Source: Leptospira kirschneri serovar Cynopteri str. 3522 CT (GTDB lineage: Bacteria > Spirochaetota > Leptospiria > Leptospirales > Leptospiraceae). Taken from it: a DNA stretch of 64,000 nt. Under the pieces are notes generated by a model. The model was not told the origin of the DNA. It searched no databases and saw only the letters and a list, made by a program, of their open reading frames with translations. Below, piece by piece: positions 11,816 through 24,099 of the stretch. Within the stretch, counting starts at the first letter, position 1. Every line of letters begins with the position of its first letter. The position numbers and the translations under genes are program-made. The stretch lies in contig NZ_AHMN02000008.1 of NCBI RefSeq assembly GCF_000243695.2, forward strand, positions 210,001 to 274,000, read 5' to 3'.

Positions 11816-12452
11816 TTAATGATTTAAAGTCCAAAGTAAACATTCGCAATCCTCATCATATTGAAAAGCGTTCACAATTTCCTCTCCGTTATATACAATT
11901 TTGCCCACAGAAGACTCAATCCGGATCTCTGAATAACGATAGATAAGACTTCCGGAATAATTATCATTCCCACTCCAGCCTATGAAATAAGCATATTTAG
12001 GACTCAGTTCTAAAAAAACTTCTCCAAGACCTTCCTTAGAGTTGTTGAAAAATTAATTCTTGATCTGTTTGTATTGGATTGAATTGACAATTGAAGCAAT
12101 TTTACGAATCTTCACTATGGAATTTTTCAACAACTCTATTATATTGAATGTTCTCCAATTGTATTTTTTCTTCAAACTTCGATCGATTCGAATACGCAAT
12201 CGATTCCGATCTGACTCGAAACCAATTTCGGAAATCAATCGAAGGAAGATTTAGATTTTCAGAATGATGTCCTGTAATCCAAGATTGAAAATGATTTTGT
12301 GAAACTGGGATCTGTAATTTAAGAATTAGGGTTACTGTTTTATTTTTTTGATTTAAGATCCCAATAGACCAAATTCTGCTACAGGAATTGATCGTAAAAA
12401 AAAGGAATGGTAATAACACTAATAAAAACGAAAACTTTTTTCGATCTAACAC
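11816..12452 (-). pseudogene. Lipoprotein gene interrupted by a MITE
   Basis: A GTG start at 12452 gives a signal peptide and lipobox (FLLVLLPFLFFTINSCS), a predicted outer- or inner-membrane lipoprotein. The frame reads ...QLENIQYN and then enters the MITE, where it stops. Beyond the MITE the minus strand reads KEGLGEVFLELSPKYAYFIG and continues to a TAA at 11816-11818 (...CLLWTLNH). Removing the 98-bp element plus one copy of its TA duplication joins ...IQYN to KEGLGE in frame, giving 178 codons. The ancestral gene was therefore intact until the insertion. No family is recognised. A truncated ~115-aa product could still be made. Confidence 0.82.
12039..12136. mobile_element. 98-bp MITE with TA target duplication, copy 1
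   Basis: The ends are a perfect 16-bp inverted repeat, GAGTTGTTGAAAAATT, flanked on both sides by TA. A second copy at 21444-21541 is the same length with only two internal differences noted. It has no coding capacity. The TA duplication and small size fit a non-autonomous IS630/Tc1-mariner-type element; no matching transposase is in this window. It interrupts the lipoprotein gene at 11816-12452. Confidence 0.88.
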
Positions 12453-12526
12453 GTAGAAACCCGCACAAAATCAGTTTTTTTTCAGCAAAAGGAAACCTAT
12501 ACTCTATATTTTATAAAATTAGAATA

Positions 12527-13778
<1,252 letters not shown>

Positions 13779-15329
13779 TTATGTAGGAAAAAGTAACTGA
13801 GAATCGAGTGTATCATTTCTTTCTTCCAAAGATTGAACGTAATCTAAATACGTTTGAAGTTTGAATTTTTTCTTTGTCGAATCGGAAGACATAGTTCGAA
13901 TGTTCCCAAAAACATTTCTTTCCGGAAACCAAGGACGATCAAACAAACCGAAACACCATAAAATTCCGTTATACGAATTTGGGTCTCTTCCATCGTATGC
14001 GTATTTATTATTAAATTCTTCTAAAATTTCAAAAGCAGTTTGATAGTCAGGAGACCACTCGATTACTTTTTTTCCCCAGAGCATTCTTAAATAATTTTGC
14101 ATACAACCAGATAAAACCAATTCCTTTTGCGCGGAGTTCCAAATAACGTCATGCGTCTTTGAATTTTCCAATTGTTCTTTTGTATAAATATATGGACGAA
14201 CGTCGTTTTTATGAAAATCTAAATTTTTCTGAATCCAATCCGGAAGAATGGAAAGGTCCTTTCTAAAAGAAGGTTTTTTCCAAAACATCAAAAAACCAAC
14301 GTCCCTCCACGTTATGAGTTCATCTAAAAAAGAATTCACGTTCGGATCCGGATGAAAGTAACCTTCTTTTCTATTTTTATTTTCGGGAATGATAACTCCA
14401 GGGGTCCAAGGCCCATCTAAGTTCCAATTTAAAACCTCACTTACAATCTCTTCTTGAGAAATATGCCCGAAATGTAGATATGGAGATAAAAAAGAAGAAT
14501 AAGATTCTTCCGGAGGTTTAGGATTACTTCTAAGTTCTGCATAACCGAACAAACCATGTTTTAAAAATTTTCGTAGAAGTCTTATCCCCTCTTCTCTACC
14601 TCCTTTTTTTCCAGGGGCTGGAAGAATATTCTGAAAATTAAAATTACAATTCTTGCATATTTCTGGAATTTGATCCACACCGCCTTCAAACCAAACAATT
14701 TTTTTTAAGGGAGAATTTGGATTTTTTTCGAGCCAAGAATTTTCTTTTTCTCGAAACGGTTTATGTGGCTTGTGAAAAGATCGAAACTTCCAAACCTCTG
14801 GAAATAATTTGTGGACTCTAGGCCGAAGGATTCTTGCCGCCGAAGCAAACTCTCCATAAAGAGTAAGTGGAATGATCGAATTGGAATCCACTACAAGAAA
14901 TTTACATCTGATTTTTTTAGAAACTTGTTCCAATAATTCCGGAACGATATACGCAGGATAATCATCGGTGACCACCAACGCAGCCTCGGAGCTAATTTTT
15001 TCGAACACTTCTTCGATCGGATTTCCGTGAGTTTCTACAAATGCCCGATATGTAAGACCTAATCTTTGTGCCTCTTTTACGTTATACGACATTCCTTCTA
15101 AAATAAACTTGTGCAACCTAGGAGAACTCCAAGGATAATTCATCTTGAGAGGTTCATAGATCAACAGTTCTTTTTTATATTTTTGGGAAAGATGAATCGA
15201 ATAATCCAGAGAATGATTCCAAGTAAGTCTTCTGGCCATAGACATCCAATAAAGGATATAAGGTTTTTTTTCTAAAATCGGATTTTGACCGAGCTCCCGC
15301 ACACGAACTAGATTTTCTTTTTGAAACAT
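13779..15329 (-). CDS. Deoxyribodipyrimidine photolyase, class II-like, 516 aa
   Basis: DNA repair flavoprotein that reverses cyclobutane pyrimidine dimers with light. The N-terminal Rossmann part reads ILYWMSMARRLTWNHSLDYS, the class II opening WM..dqR...N.AL, and includes VVTDDYPAY. The FAD-binding C-terminal half shows FLDELITWRDVGF, AQKELVLSGCMQNYLRM, WGKKVIEW and YAYDGRDPNSYNGILWCFG, and ends with RPWFPERNVFG. Length is slightly above the usual 450-480 aa. The start at 15329 is supported by AAAAGGAAAAC; the frame extends to 15377 without a better site. A CNFNF stretch at residues ~245-250 near Cys residues does not form a full Fe-S motif. Transcribed alone. Confidence 0.9.
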   Translation of the reverse strand: MFQKENLVRVRELGQNPILEKKPYILYWMSMARRLTWNHSLDYSIHLSQKYKKELLIYEPLKMNYPWSSPRLHKFILEGMSYNVKEAQRLGLTYRAFVETHGNPIEEVFEKISSEAALVVTDDYPAYIVPELLEQVSKKIRCKFLVVDSNSIIPLTLYGEFASAARILRPRVHKLFPEVWKFRSFHKPHKPFREKENSWLEKNPNSPLKKIVWFEGGVDQIPEICKNCNFNFQNILPAPGKKGGREEGIRLLRKFLKHGLFGYAELRSNPKPPEESYSSFLSPYLHFGHISQEEIVSEVLNWNLDGPWTPGVIIPENKNRKEGYFHPDPNVNSFLDELITWRDVGFLMFWKKPSFRKDLSILPDWIQKNLDFHKNDVRPYIYTKEQLENSKTHDVIWNSAQKELVLSGCMQNYLRMLWGKKVIEWSPDYQTAFEILEEFNNKYAYDGRDPNSYNGILWCFGLFDRPWFPERNVFGNIRTMSSDSTKKKFKLQTYLDYVQSLEERNDTLDSQLLFPT

Positions 15330-15377
15330 GTTTTCCTTTTTAAAACGGACTTGATGGAGAGCAGATCTAAACGCCAA

Positions 15378-15984
15378 GTATTTAATAAAGTACGGTAGTT
15401 CCCAGAGAAATCGCCGTATTATATTTTACAGTTTTATAACATTCTTTTGTTATTCCAGTTTCTGGAATTCCCACATTTTTGTAAAACTAAAACATCTCTC
15501 TTATTGAACCTCAATAAAGATTGCTCGACAGATTTTGGAACAAATCCTGATAATGTAAAACCAGTTTATATACGTTGAGCGAAATTGAAGTTTTATAAAT
15601 TTTATCTTTACAGTTTTTTCTTCTTTATAGAGTTAATGAGTTTTTCGAATATGATTCATATCCGATGAATTATTTTCGTTTATTAGGCAGAGGCAGTTTT
15701 TTAGTTTTATGGCAATAGCTGTGGCTCTCGATTTCAAAAGTATTTAGCCGGTAAAATAACTTCGGAAAATGTTATATATACTATTCGGATGCATAAAAAT
15801 GGTACTAAAATTTAACGTGTAATTTTTTTAAAAATATAGATGTCCTCGCGAAATTGCGCCAGACCTTGACTTTTTGAAAGTATTTCATATTCTAAGTTTT
15901 GAAATAAGTACAGCATAGTATTCTTTTAATGTATTCAGTAATATCATTAAACGTAATTGATCAATTTTTTTTAAAGGTTAACTC
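15378..15984. other. Gene-free stretch with GGACGCAT-type repeat at 15780-15925
   Basis: Contains CTATTCGGATGCATAAAAAT, then AAAAATATAGATGTC...CGAAATTGCGCCAGACCTTG, then GAAAGTATTTCATATTCTAA. It matches 13605-13745 module for module, and its first module also recurs at 21860, 38125 and 41063. One GGAATTCCCACATTTTTGTA motif lies at about 15460. No gene seen. Confidence 0.6.
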
Positions 15985-16611
15985 ATGTATAAAAAGTTAG
16001 GAATTTTTTTAATGTTTCTCGGTTCTTGGTGGACTATTCTGAAAGCAGAAGATTTAGATAATTTTAATATATCCGAAGGAGATATTATATTTCATGAATC
16101 GAATTCCGAACAAAGTAAAGCGATTCGATTAGCAACTCTATCACCTTATACCCACGCGGGCATTATTTTCAAATATGGAAACGAATATAAAGTTCTAGAA
16201 GCCGTAGAACCGGTAAAACTTACTCCCCTTTCCGCTTTTATTAAACGGGGAAAAAAGAATCATTATGTTATCAAACGCCTAAAAAATCGAGATAATATTC
16301 TCTCACAAAGTAAATTGGCTGAAATGAAAAGATACGGCGAGTCTTTTTTAGGAAAACATTACGACATATACTTTGGGTGGTCTGATGACCGCATTTATTG
16401 TACTGAGTTAATTTGGAAACTATATAATAAAGTGACTGGTAAAAGATTAGGCGAGTTAAAGACTTTAAAAGATTTTAATTTATCTTCTATGCAAGTACAA
16501 TCACTAATGAAAAAGAGATATGGAAATAAGATTCCTTATTCAGAGCCCGTAATTTCTCCGGTTGACATGTTTGAATCTACAGAATTAGAAACAATTCTTA
16601 GTGCGAACTAA
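15985..16611 (+). CDS. YiiX/YebB-like permuted papain-fold hydrolase, exported
   Basis: 208 aa with an N-terminal signal peptide (GIFLMFLGSWWTILKAED), so probably periplasmic. The core matches permuted NlpC/P60 (DUF830) enzymes: EGDIIFHESNSEQSKAIRLAT, then SPYTHAGIIF with the catalytic His, VLEAVEPV, and YCTELIWKLY with the catalytic Cys. The family contains amidases, peptidases or lipid-modifying enzymes; the substrate is unknown. AAAGG sits about 9 nt before the ATG. It is flanked by repeats and stands alone. Confidence 0.85.
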   Translation: MYKKLGIFLMFLGSWWTILKAEDLDNFNISEGDIIFHESNSEQSKAIRLATLSPYTHAGIIFKYGNEYKVLEAVEPVKLTPLSAFIKRGKKNHYVIKRLKNRDNILSQSKLAEMKRYGESFLGKHYDIYFGWSDDRIYCTELIWKLYNKVTGKRLGELKTLKDFNLSSMQVQSLMKKRYGNKIPYSEPVISPVDMFESTELETILSAN

Positions 16612-16714
16612 ATTTCTTAACTAGGATTTTTCCGCAGTTTTTTACATCATAAGTTGTTCGGAGCTCGATGATATGATAGAACGTTATGCGAAATATATTC
16701 AAGAAGTGTTATAA

Positions 16715-16930
16715 ATGCGTTTCATTATAATTTTGTTTGTCTCCGTATTTTTATTACCACAATTGTATTTCTACTTTAATGCAACTGCACTCTTAGTAGA
16801 TCTACGTCGTTACGTATTTTTTTGTCGGAAAATCATTGCTTTAAATTCTCCTTATACGATTGTTCAACAACTAAGTTTGAGGCCCTCGGCCAGTCCTTTT
16901 CTTTGGAACTATTCCGACGAAAAACATTGA
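16715..16930 (+). CDS. Small hypothetical membrane or secreted protein, 71 aa
   Basis: Short frame with a hydrophobic N-terminus (FIIILFVSVFLLPQLYFYF) followed by a polar tail. Its stop overlaps the 5' arm of a plausible intrinsic terminator. An unrelated short frame immediately upstream (about 16640-16714, ...SELDDMIERYAKYIQEVL) ends with a TAA that touches the ATG. The pair may be remains of a larger operon. There is no good ribosome binding site and no recognised family, so this could be chance. Confidence 0.3.
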   Translation: MRFIIILFVSVFLLPQLYFYFNATALLVDLRRYVFFCRKIIALNSPYTIVQQLSLRPSASPFLWNYSDEKH

Positions 16931-16955
16931 CTCCTTCCATTCGGAGTTTTTTTTA
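16930..16955 (+). terminator. Intrinsic terminator
   Basis: ACTCC and GGAGT form a 5-bp stem around an 8-nt loop, followed by eight T. Right after the small frame 16715-16930. Confidence 0.55.
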
Positions 16956-17640
16956 TTTTATCCATTCTTTGGAATTTACGAAATGAAATTTGCTCCAAGA
17001 GATTGTTTAGTATTTCGTGTATCCCATTTTAATTTGTTGGGGAAATTCTCCGGGCCTGTTTATCACTCCTCAAATTGTAGTGAGAAATCAGATTTCACTT
17101 CGTATTAGGGTTTAACGTCGGAGGTCTTTTTAAAACTTCTGCTTAAATAGATTTCACATTTCTAAAAATCGGGGTAATCACCAATCTCGTTTGTGTTCAA
17201 TTTTTTGATCCGCTATCGAGAGAAAAAACTCTAAAAGCGTTTTTGTTTAAATAAAACGATTCTTAAAATGTGTGAGTTCCCACAAATTACGTCCCTTATA
17301 GACGGTCGTAACTACGAACATTCATTACTCAAGCACACCTCTTTAAAAAACGTAAATTGAATATAAGAAAATTAAAAAGAACTTATTTTACAGTGTAAGT
17401 TCCCACACTTTTGTATTAACCTTATTTTACCCAAAATCTGATTCAAAATGCAGTTTGTTTTCTTAATCTACTTTGGGTCGGAACTCCGCCATTTTTGGAA
17501 ATTACTACTCGAGCGTATAAAAATAATACTCAAAATGAATGGGCGAATTCTACCAAAGATGCTGAAGTTCTCAAAAATCGAGTCGGCCCGGAATTGTTTA
17601 ACTTTTTGCGGGAGATCCTACATTCTCAGTTTTTAAATAA
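16956..17640. other. Gene-free stretch with short palindromic repeats
   Basis: Contains GAGTTCCCACAAATTACG at about 17276, TAAGTTCCCACACTTTTG at about 17400 and GGGTCGGAACTCCGCCAT at 17478. The last also occurs at 42165 and, inverted, at 50951. A frame at 17495-17640 (NEWANSTKDAEVLKNRVG...) reads like a protein fragment but is unrecognised, and its downstream part is a repeat. Confidence 0.5.
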
Positions 17641-17910
17641 ATGCGAATTCAACATAACGCGAAAGGGATCGATGCGAGGAAACTTTCGCAAAACGCTCTT
17701 TCAAACTCAATGTCTTCTTCTATGGGTGCTCGAAATAACTCAAACCGTCTCACTCTCCATGGATCGTTCGACGAATCGTGTTTTGAAACTAAAACGATTG
17801 TTGTATTATGTTTCCTGTATTCAATTTGTTGACCAGAGCTAAAGAGCCGTGTCCGGCTTGCCTGTGACAAGCAAGATTCGCCCAGATCTTCTTACGTAGA
17901 ACTCACGTTA
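17641..17910. repeat. Mosaic repeat element with IS982-like ends, 270-bp copy
   Basis: Runs from ATAACGCGAAAGGGATCGAT, next to a degenerate end, to CTTACGTAGAACTCACGTTA, which is the inverted IS982-type end. Internal modules CGATTGTTGTATTATGTTTC and CCGGCTTGCCTGTGACAAGC match 31998-32593, 34631-35151, 41104-41347 and 43011-43688. No coding signal. Confidence 0.8.
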
Positions 17911-18128
17911 AATAGAATTTATGAAATCGGAACATAAAAATTCTTCTAAAAGTATGAGTTCCTACATTTTTAAAATTATACGTAAAATCGGTGTTTGTGG
18001 TAGTTCCCACATTTAAAATTACTCTAGAAAACCCAGGTCCACGACAGGTTAGCTACTGATTCTTAAAATCGAGTAGCATAAATTTTTATTAAACTGATTT
18101 TAGACAGGCCTGATTCCTCTCCATCCAT

Positions 18129-18155
18129 TTAGCACTCTCATAGTGAAAGTGCTTG
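18129..18155 (+). promoter_or_regulatory. CIRCE operator 1 (HrcA site)
   Basis: TTAGCACTC-N9-AAGTGCTTG compared with the CIRCE consensus TTAGCACTC-N9-GAGTGCTAA. The left arm is perfect and the right arm has three mismatches. It overlaps the -35 box of the groESL promoter. Confidence 0.85.
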
Positions 18156-18181
18156 ACGCTTTCCAAGCGGTTTTTTTTAAT
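18153..18181 (+). promoter_or_regulatory. Likely groESL promoter
   Basis: TTGACG, a 17-nt spacer, then TTTAAT. It lies between the two CIRCE sites, with the -35 box overlapping the first, which suits repression by HrcA. Confidence 0.5.
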
Positions 18182-18192
18182 GAAAAACTATA

Positions 18193-18219
18193 TAAGCACT
18201 CTCATGAATATAGTGCTAA
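18193..18219 (+). promoter_or_regulatory. CIRCE operator 2 (HrcA site)
   Basis: TAAGCACTC-N9-TAGTGCTAA: two mismatches from the consensus. It is located in the 5' untranslated region just before the groES ribosome binding site AAGGAG. Confidence 0.9.
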
Positions 18220-18245
18220 TCTTATAAATTTTAAGGAGTCAGTCT

Positions 18246-18536
<291 letters not shown>

Positions 18537-18547
18537 TCAGGAGTTAG

Positions 18548-20191
<1,644 letters not shown>

Positions 20192-20218
20192 TTCATCCGA
20201 ACTTTCTTTTCCAATCGC

Positions 20219-20254
20219 AAAAGGCGGCGGAGGTTTCCTCTTCCGCCTTTTTTT
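20219..20254 (+). terminator. Intrinsic terminator of groESL
   Basis: AAGGCGGCGGAGG and CCTCTTCCGCCTT pair into a strong GC-rich stem with loop TTT, followed by a run of seven T. Confidence 0.9.
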
Positions 20255-20293
20255 GTAGGCAACAAATCAAACTTAAAAAATCATTCACAAACT

Positions 20294-20971
20294 ATGATCC
20301 GTCAAATTCTTATATTTTTATTGATTTTACTTACCACTTCGGGAATTTACTCCGAAAACAAACAACAAACGATCACCGTTTCCGGAAACGGCTCTGCGAT
20401 CGTAGAAACCGACTACGTTCAAATCAATTTCTCCGTTGAAGTGGAAAATCCAGACCCTAAAGTTGCCCAAGAAAAAAATCTGGAAAGAGTGTCTAACGTT
20501 ATAGAGGCTCTTTCTAAAAGATTCAAAATTTCTAATAAAGATATTTACAGCACTGATTACACTCTTCAGAGAGAATATCTACAAGAAGGAAAACAAAGAC
20601 CTTATCTTGCATCTTCTGGAATTCTACTGAAACTCAGAGATCTCAAACTCTATAAGGATTTACTGTTGGAAATTCAAAAGTCAGGAGTCAATGCAGTCGG
20701 TGGAATTGAATTTAAGGCGGATTCCACTAAAAAACAAGAAAAAGAAGCCTTAACCTCCGCCTACGAAGACGCAAAAAACAAGGCTATAGTCCTGGCAAAA
20801 TCAATCGGAAAAACAAACGTATCTGCAATCAAAATAGTAGAATCCGATTCTATACTTCAACCTCAAGAAGTTTACTTTATAACAGGAAAAGCAAACTCAA
20901 AACAATCTCCTATTTCAATCGGTGAAAGAACGATCCAGGCAAGAATCAGCGTTGAATTTGAAATTCAGTAA
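20294..20971 (+). CDS. SIMPL-domain (DUF541) periplasmic protein, 225 aa
   Basis: Signal peptide MIRQILIFLLILLTTSGIYS, then the SIMPL opening TITVSGNGSAIVETDYVQIN. Further conserved parts are ATDYTL-like YSTDYTLQREY, VNAVGGIEFKADSTKK and EALTSAYEDAKNKAIVLAKS, and the end is RTIQARISVEFEI. Members form oligomeric periplasmic or surface assemblies; oxidative-stress protection was reported for E. coli YggE. No specific role can be read here. It starts about 40 nt after the groEL terminator and is likely a separate unit. Confidence 0.88.
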   Translation: MIRQILIFLLILLTTSGIYSENKQQTITVSGNGSAIVETDYVQINFSVEVENPDPKVAQEKNLERVSNVIEALSKRFKISNKDIYSTDYTLQREYLQEGKQRPYLASSGILLKLRDLKLYKDLLLEIQKSGVNAVGGIEFKADSTKKQEKEALTSAYEDAKNKAIVLAKSIGKTNVSAIKIVESDSILQPQEVYFITGKANSKQSPISIGERTIQARISVEFEIQ

Positions 20972-20984
20972 AATATTTTAATAT

Positions 20985-21400
20985 TTTAACGTGAGTTCGA
21001 CGTAATAAACCCATGATTCTGAAAAAAGTTGAAATCTAAATTTTATAGATCGATTCTTTAAATGTGGGAACTACTGCAAAACTTAGGTTTGTCTGTAAAA
21101 TAATGTGGGAACTCTCACAAATCACGATTTTACGAACAAATTTTAAAGTTGTAGGAACTCATACTTTAGAAAAGTCTTTCTTACTCCCTTGCTCAGGTTA
21201 AAATGGGATTTAAATTTTGATGATGGTCGTAAAACAGCGTTTTTGTGCAAAAATCGGATGGACGATGATTCTTTTTGTATCCCAGTACGTAGTAGTTCCC
21301 ACAATTCTCAAAGTTTAACTGGTATTTGTGAGAGTTCCCACAGATTCAATCGCATTACAAATTCTTAAATATTTATTTTTTTTATGGAAAAATCAGGTTT
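20985..21400. repeat. Cluster of TGTGGGAACT-type short palindromes
   Basis: Begins with AACGTGAGTTCGACGTAATA, a degenerate IS982-type end. It then holds five copies of the short motif: TGTGGGAACTACTGCAAAAC at 21063, TGTGGGAACTCTCACAAATC at 21109, TAGGAACTCATAC at 21150, GTAGTTCCCACAATTCTC at 21298 and GAGAGTTCCCACAGATTC at 21325. There is no gene. Confidence 0.7.
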
Positions 21401-21443
21401 TTATAAAACGAATCTATTACGTCCTGCTTACATTAATTGAATA

Positions 21444-21541
21444 GAGTTGTTGAAAAATTAATTCTTGATCTGTTTGTATTGGATTGAATGGACAATTGAA
21501 GCAATTTTACGAATTTTCACTATGGAATTTTTCAACAACTC
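21444..21541. mobile_element. 98-bp MITE with TA target duplication, copy 2
   Basis: Same 16-bp inverted ends (GAGTTGTTGAAAAATT) and TA flanks as 12039-12136. The two copies have equal length, with only two internal differences noted (GAATGGAC versus GAATTGAC; GAATTTTC versus GAATCTTC). Here it lies between genes. Confidence 0.88.
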
Positions 21542-21589
21542 TAATGTTCTTTCCGTTTGATTTTCAAGTTCCGCGACAAATTACTTTTC

Positions 21590-22205
21590 TTTTATGAGTA
21601 AAAATAAAATTGAACAAAGTAAAAAATCCACAAAGAATTCGAATCCATCATTGGAAAGGTATCATATTCGAAAAAGACAAAATCTCCGATTGCTGAAATC
21701 ATGAAACTTGTGTTAGGTGGAAGGTTGATTCTACACAAATGTTTTAAAGGAGAACCCTACTATCTACTATAAGCACATAAACAAACAAAGATACAAATCC
21801 GCTTGTTTTGAAATCTTAAACTCCGAAGGAATCTCGGGCGCAAACGATGGTTTTTTACTATTCGGACGCATGAAAATAGTACCAAGCTATTAACGGTCGA
21901 ATTTACAAAAAAAATAGCAGTACTTAAAAAATACGCAAATTCGGGATTTACGGCATTTTAGAGCAGGGCCAAAATATTCAAATTTTTGAAACAATCTAAC
22001 CAAAGTATTCTATTTAGTCGTCTGAGTATGAAACTACAGAGAAACGCTGAGGCAGGAAGACTATTTAAAAAAAGGTAACGATAAACACATTTATTTTTTC
22101 ACATCCAGTTCGTATTCCTTACGAACGTGTTGACCCTATCCATATTTTTAAGTTATCTTTTGAGATCATTCTAATGATCTCTATTATATCCATCTTAAAA
22201 ATCCT
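21590..22205. other. Gene-free stretch with decayed coding fragments and GGACGCAT repeat
   Basis: From 21595 a short frame MSKNKIEQSKKSTKNSNPSL runs about 36 codons to a stop, and a second patch around 21780 reads HINKQRYKSACFEILNSEG in frame, which suggests gene debris. From about 21860 to 22020 the GGACGCATGAAAATAGTACC repeat appears, ending in TTTTTGAAACAATCTAAC. It matches the layout at 13605 and 15780. Confidence 0.4.
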
Positions 22206-22241
22206 TTGACTTTCTTGCGTATCAACAAAAATCTACGGAAG

Positions 22242-23460
<1,219 letters not shown>

Positions 23461-23474
<14 letters not shown>

Positions 23475-24099
23475 ATCTTCTTCCCGTTCCGCCTGGAATT
23501 TTCATTATACTAGAACCAAGTCCAGACTCGGTTATCCCGACGAAAATCTGGTCAGAATGCTTTCCAAAATCGATTCCGATAAACAAGAAGAAAAAAAAGC
23601 CTTAGATTTCGGAACCGGTTCCGGTAGACATTGTGTTTTGTTAAACGAATTCGGTTATCAAGTTTACGCCACAGATTACACCGAAAATTCCATCAAAACG
23701 GTTCAAGAAACGTTTCCTTTCGTAAAAACATCGTTAGGTGGTGATCCCCCCTTCCCCTTTGAAGAAAACTTTTTCGATGTAATCGTAAGTTGGGGAGTTC
23801 TACACTATAATTCTGCCCAATCGGCTAAAAATATTCTCAAAGAAAAAATGAGAATTCTCAAGAAAGGAGGTTATCTCGCTGGTTCTGTTAGAGCGGTAGG
23901 AGACACCCATCTTCAAGCACGGGAAACCGTAGTCGGTACCGCGGATCTTAAAGGTGCCTATACTCGTTTTTATACATTAGAAGAATTGAAAGAAGATTTA
24001 AAAGGTTTCTCCCACTTAGACTTCGGTTATACAGAAAGAACCCCTCTGGGAAAATTGGAAGAAAGGATCTGTCATTGGATTTTTCTGGCAAAACTATAA
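23461..24099 (+). CDS. Class I SAM-dependent methyltransferase, 212 aa
   Basis: The motif I region ALDFGTGSGRHCVLLNEFGY binds S-adenosylmethionine. VYATDYTENSI supplies the acidic residue of beta2, FDVIVSWGVLHY is motif IV, and MRILKKGGYLAGSVRAV is the post-catalytic loop. The start is TTG at 23461 inside the end of the ATP-grasp gene, and its own end overlaps the next gene by 25 nt. The methyl acceptor is unknown; the operon suggests a small molecule made together with the ATP-grasp enzyme. Confidence 0.87.

Noticed and set aside
12053..12254. Short frames on both strands around the MITE
   Set aside because: They are generated by the MITE sequence and by the interrupted lipoprotein gene.
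17495..17842. 115-codon frame as a gene
   Set aside because: Its second half is the mosaic repeat at 17641-17910. The first 45 codons might be gene debris but have no recognised similarity.
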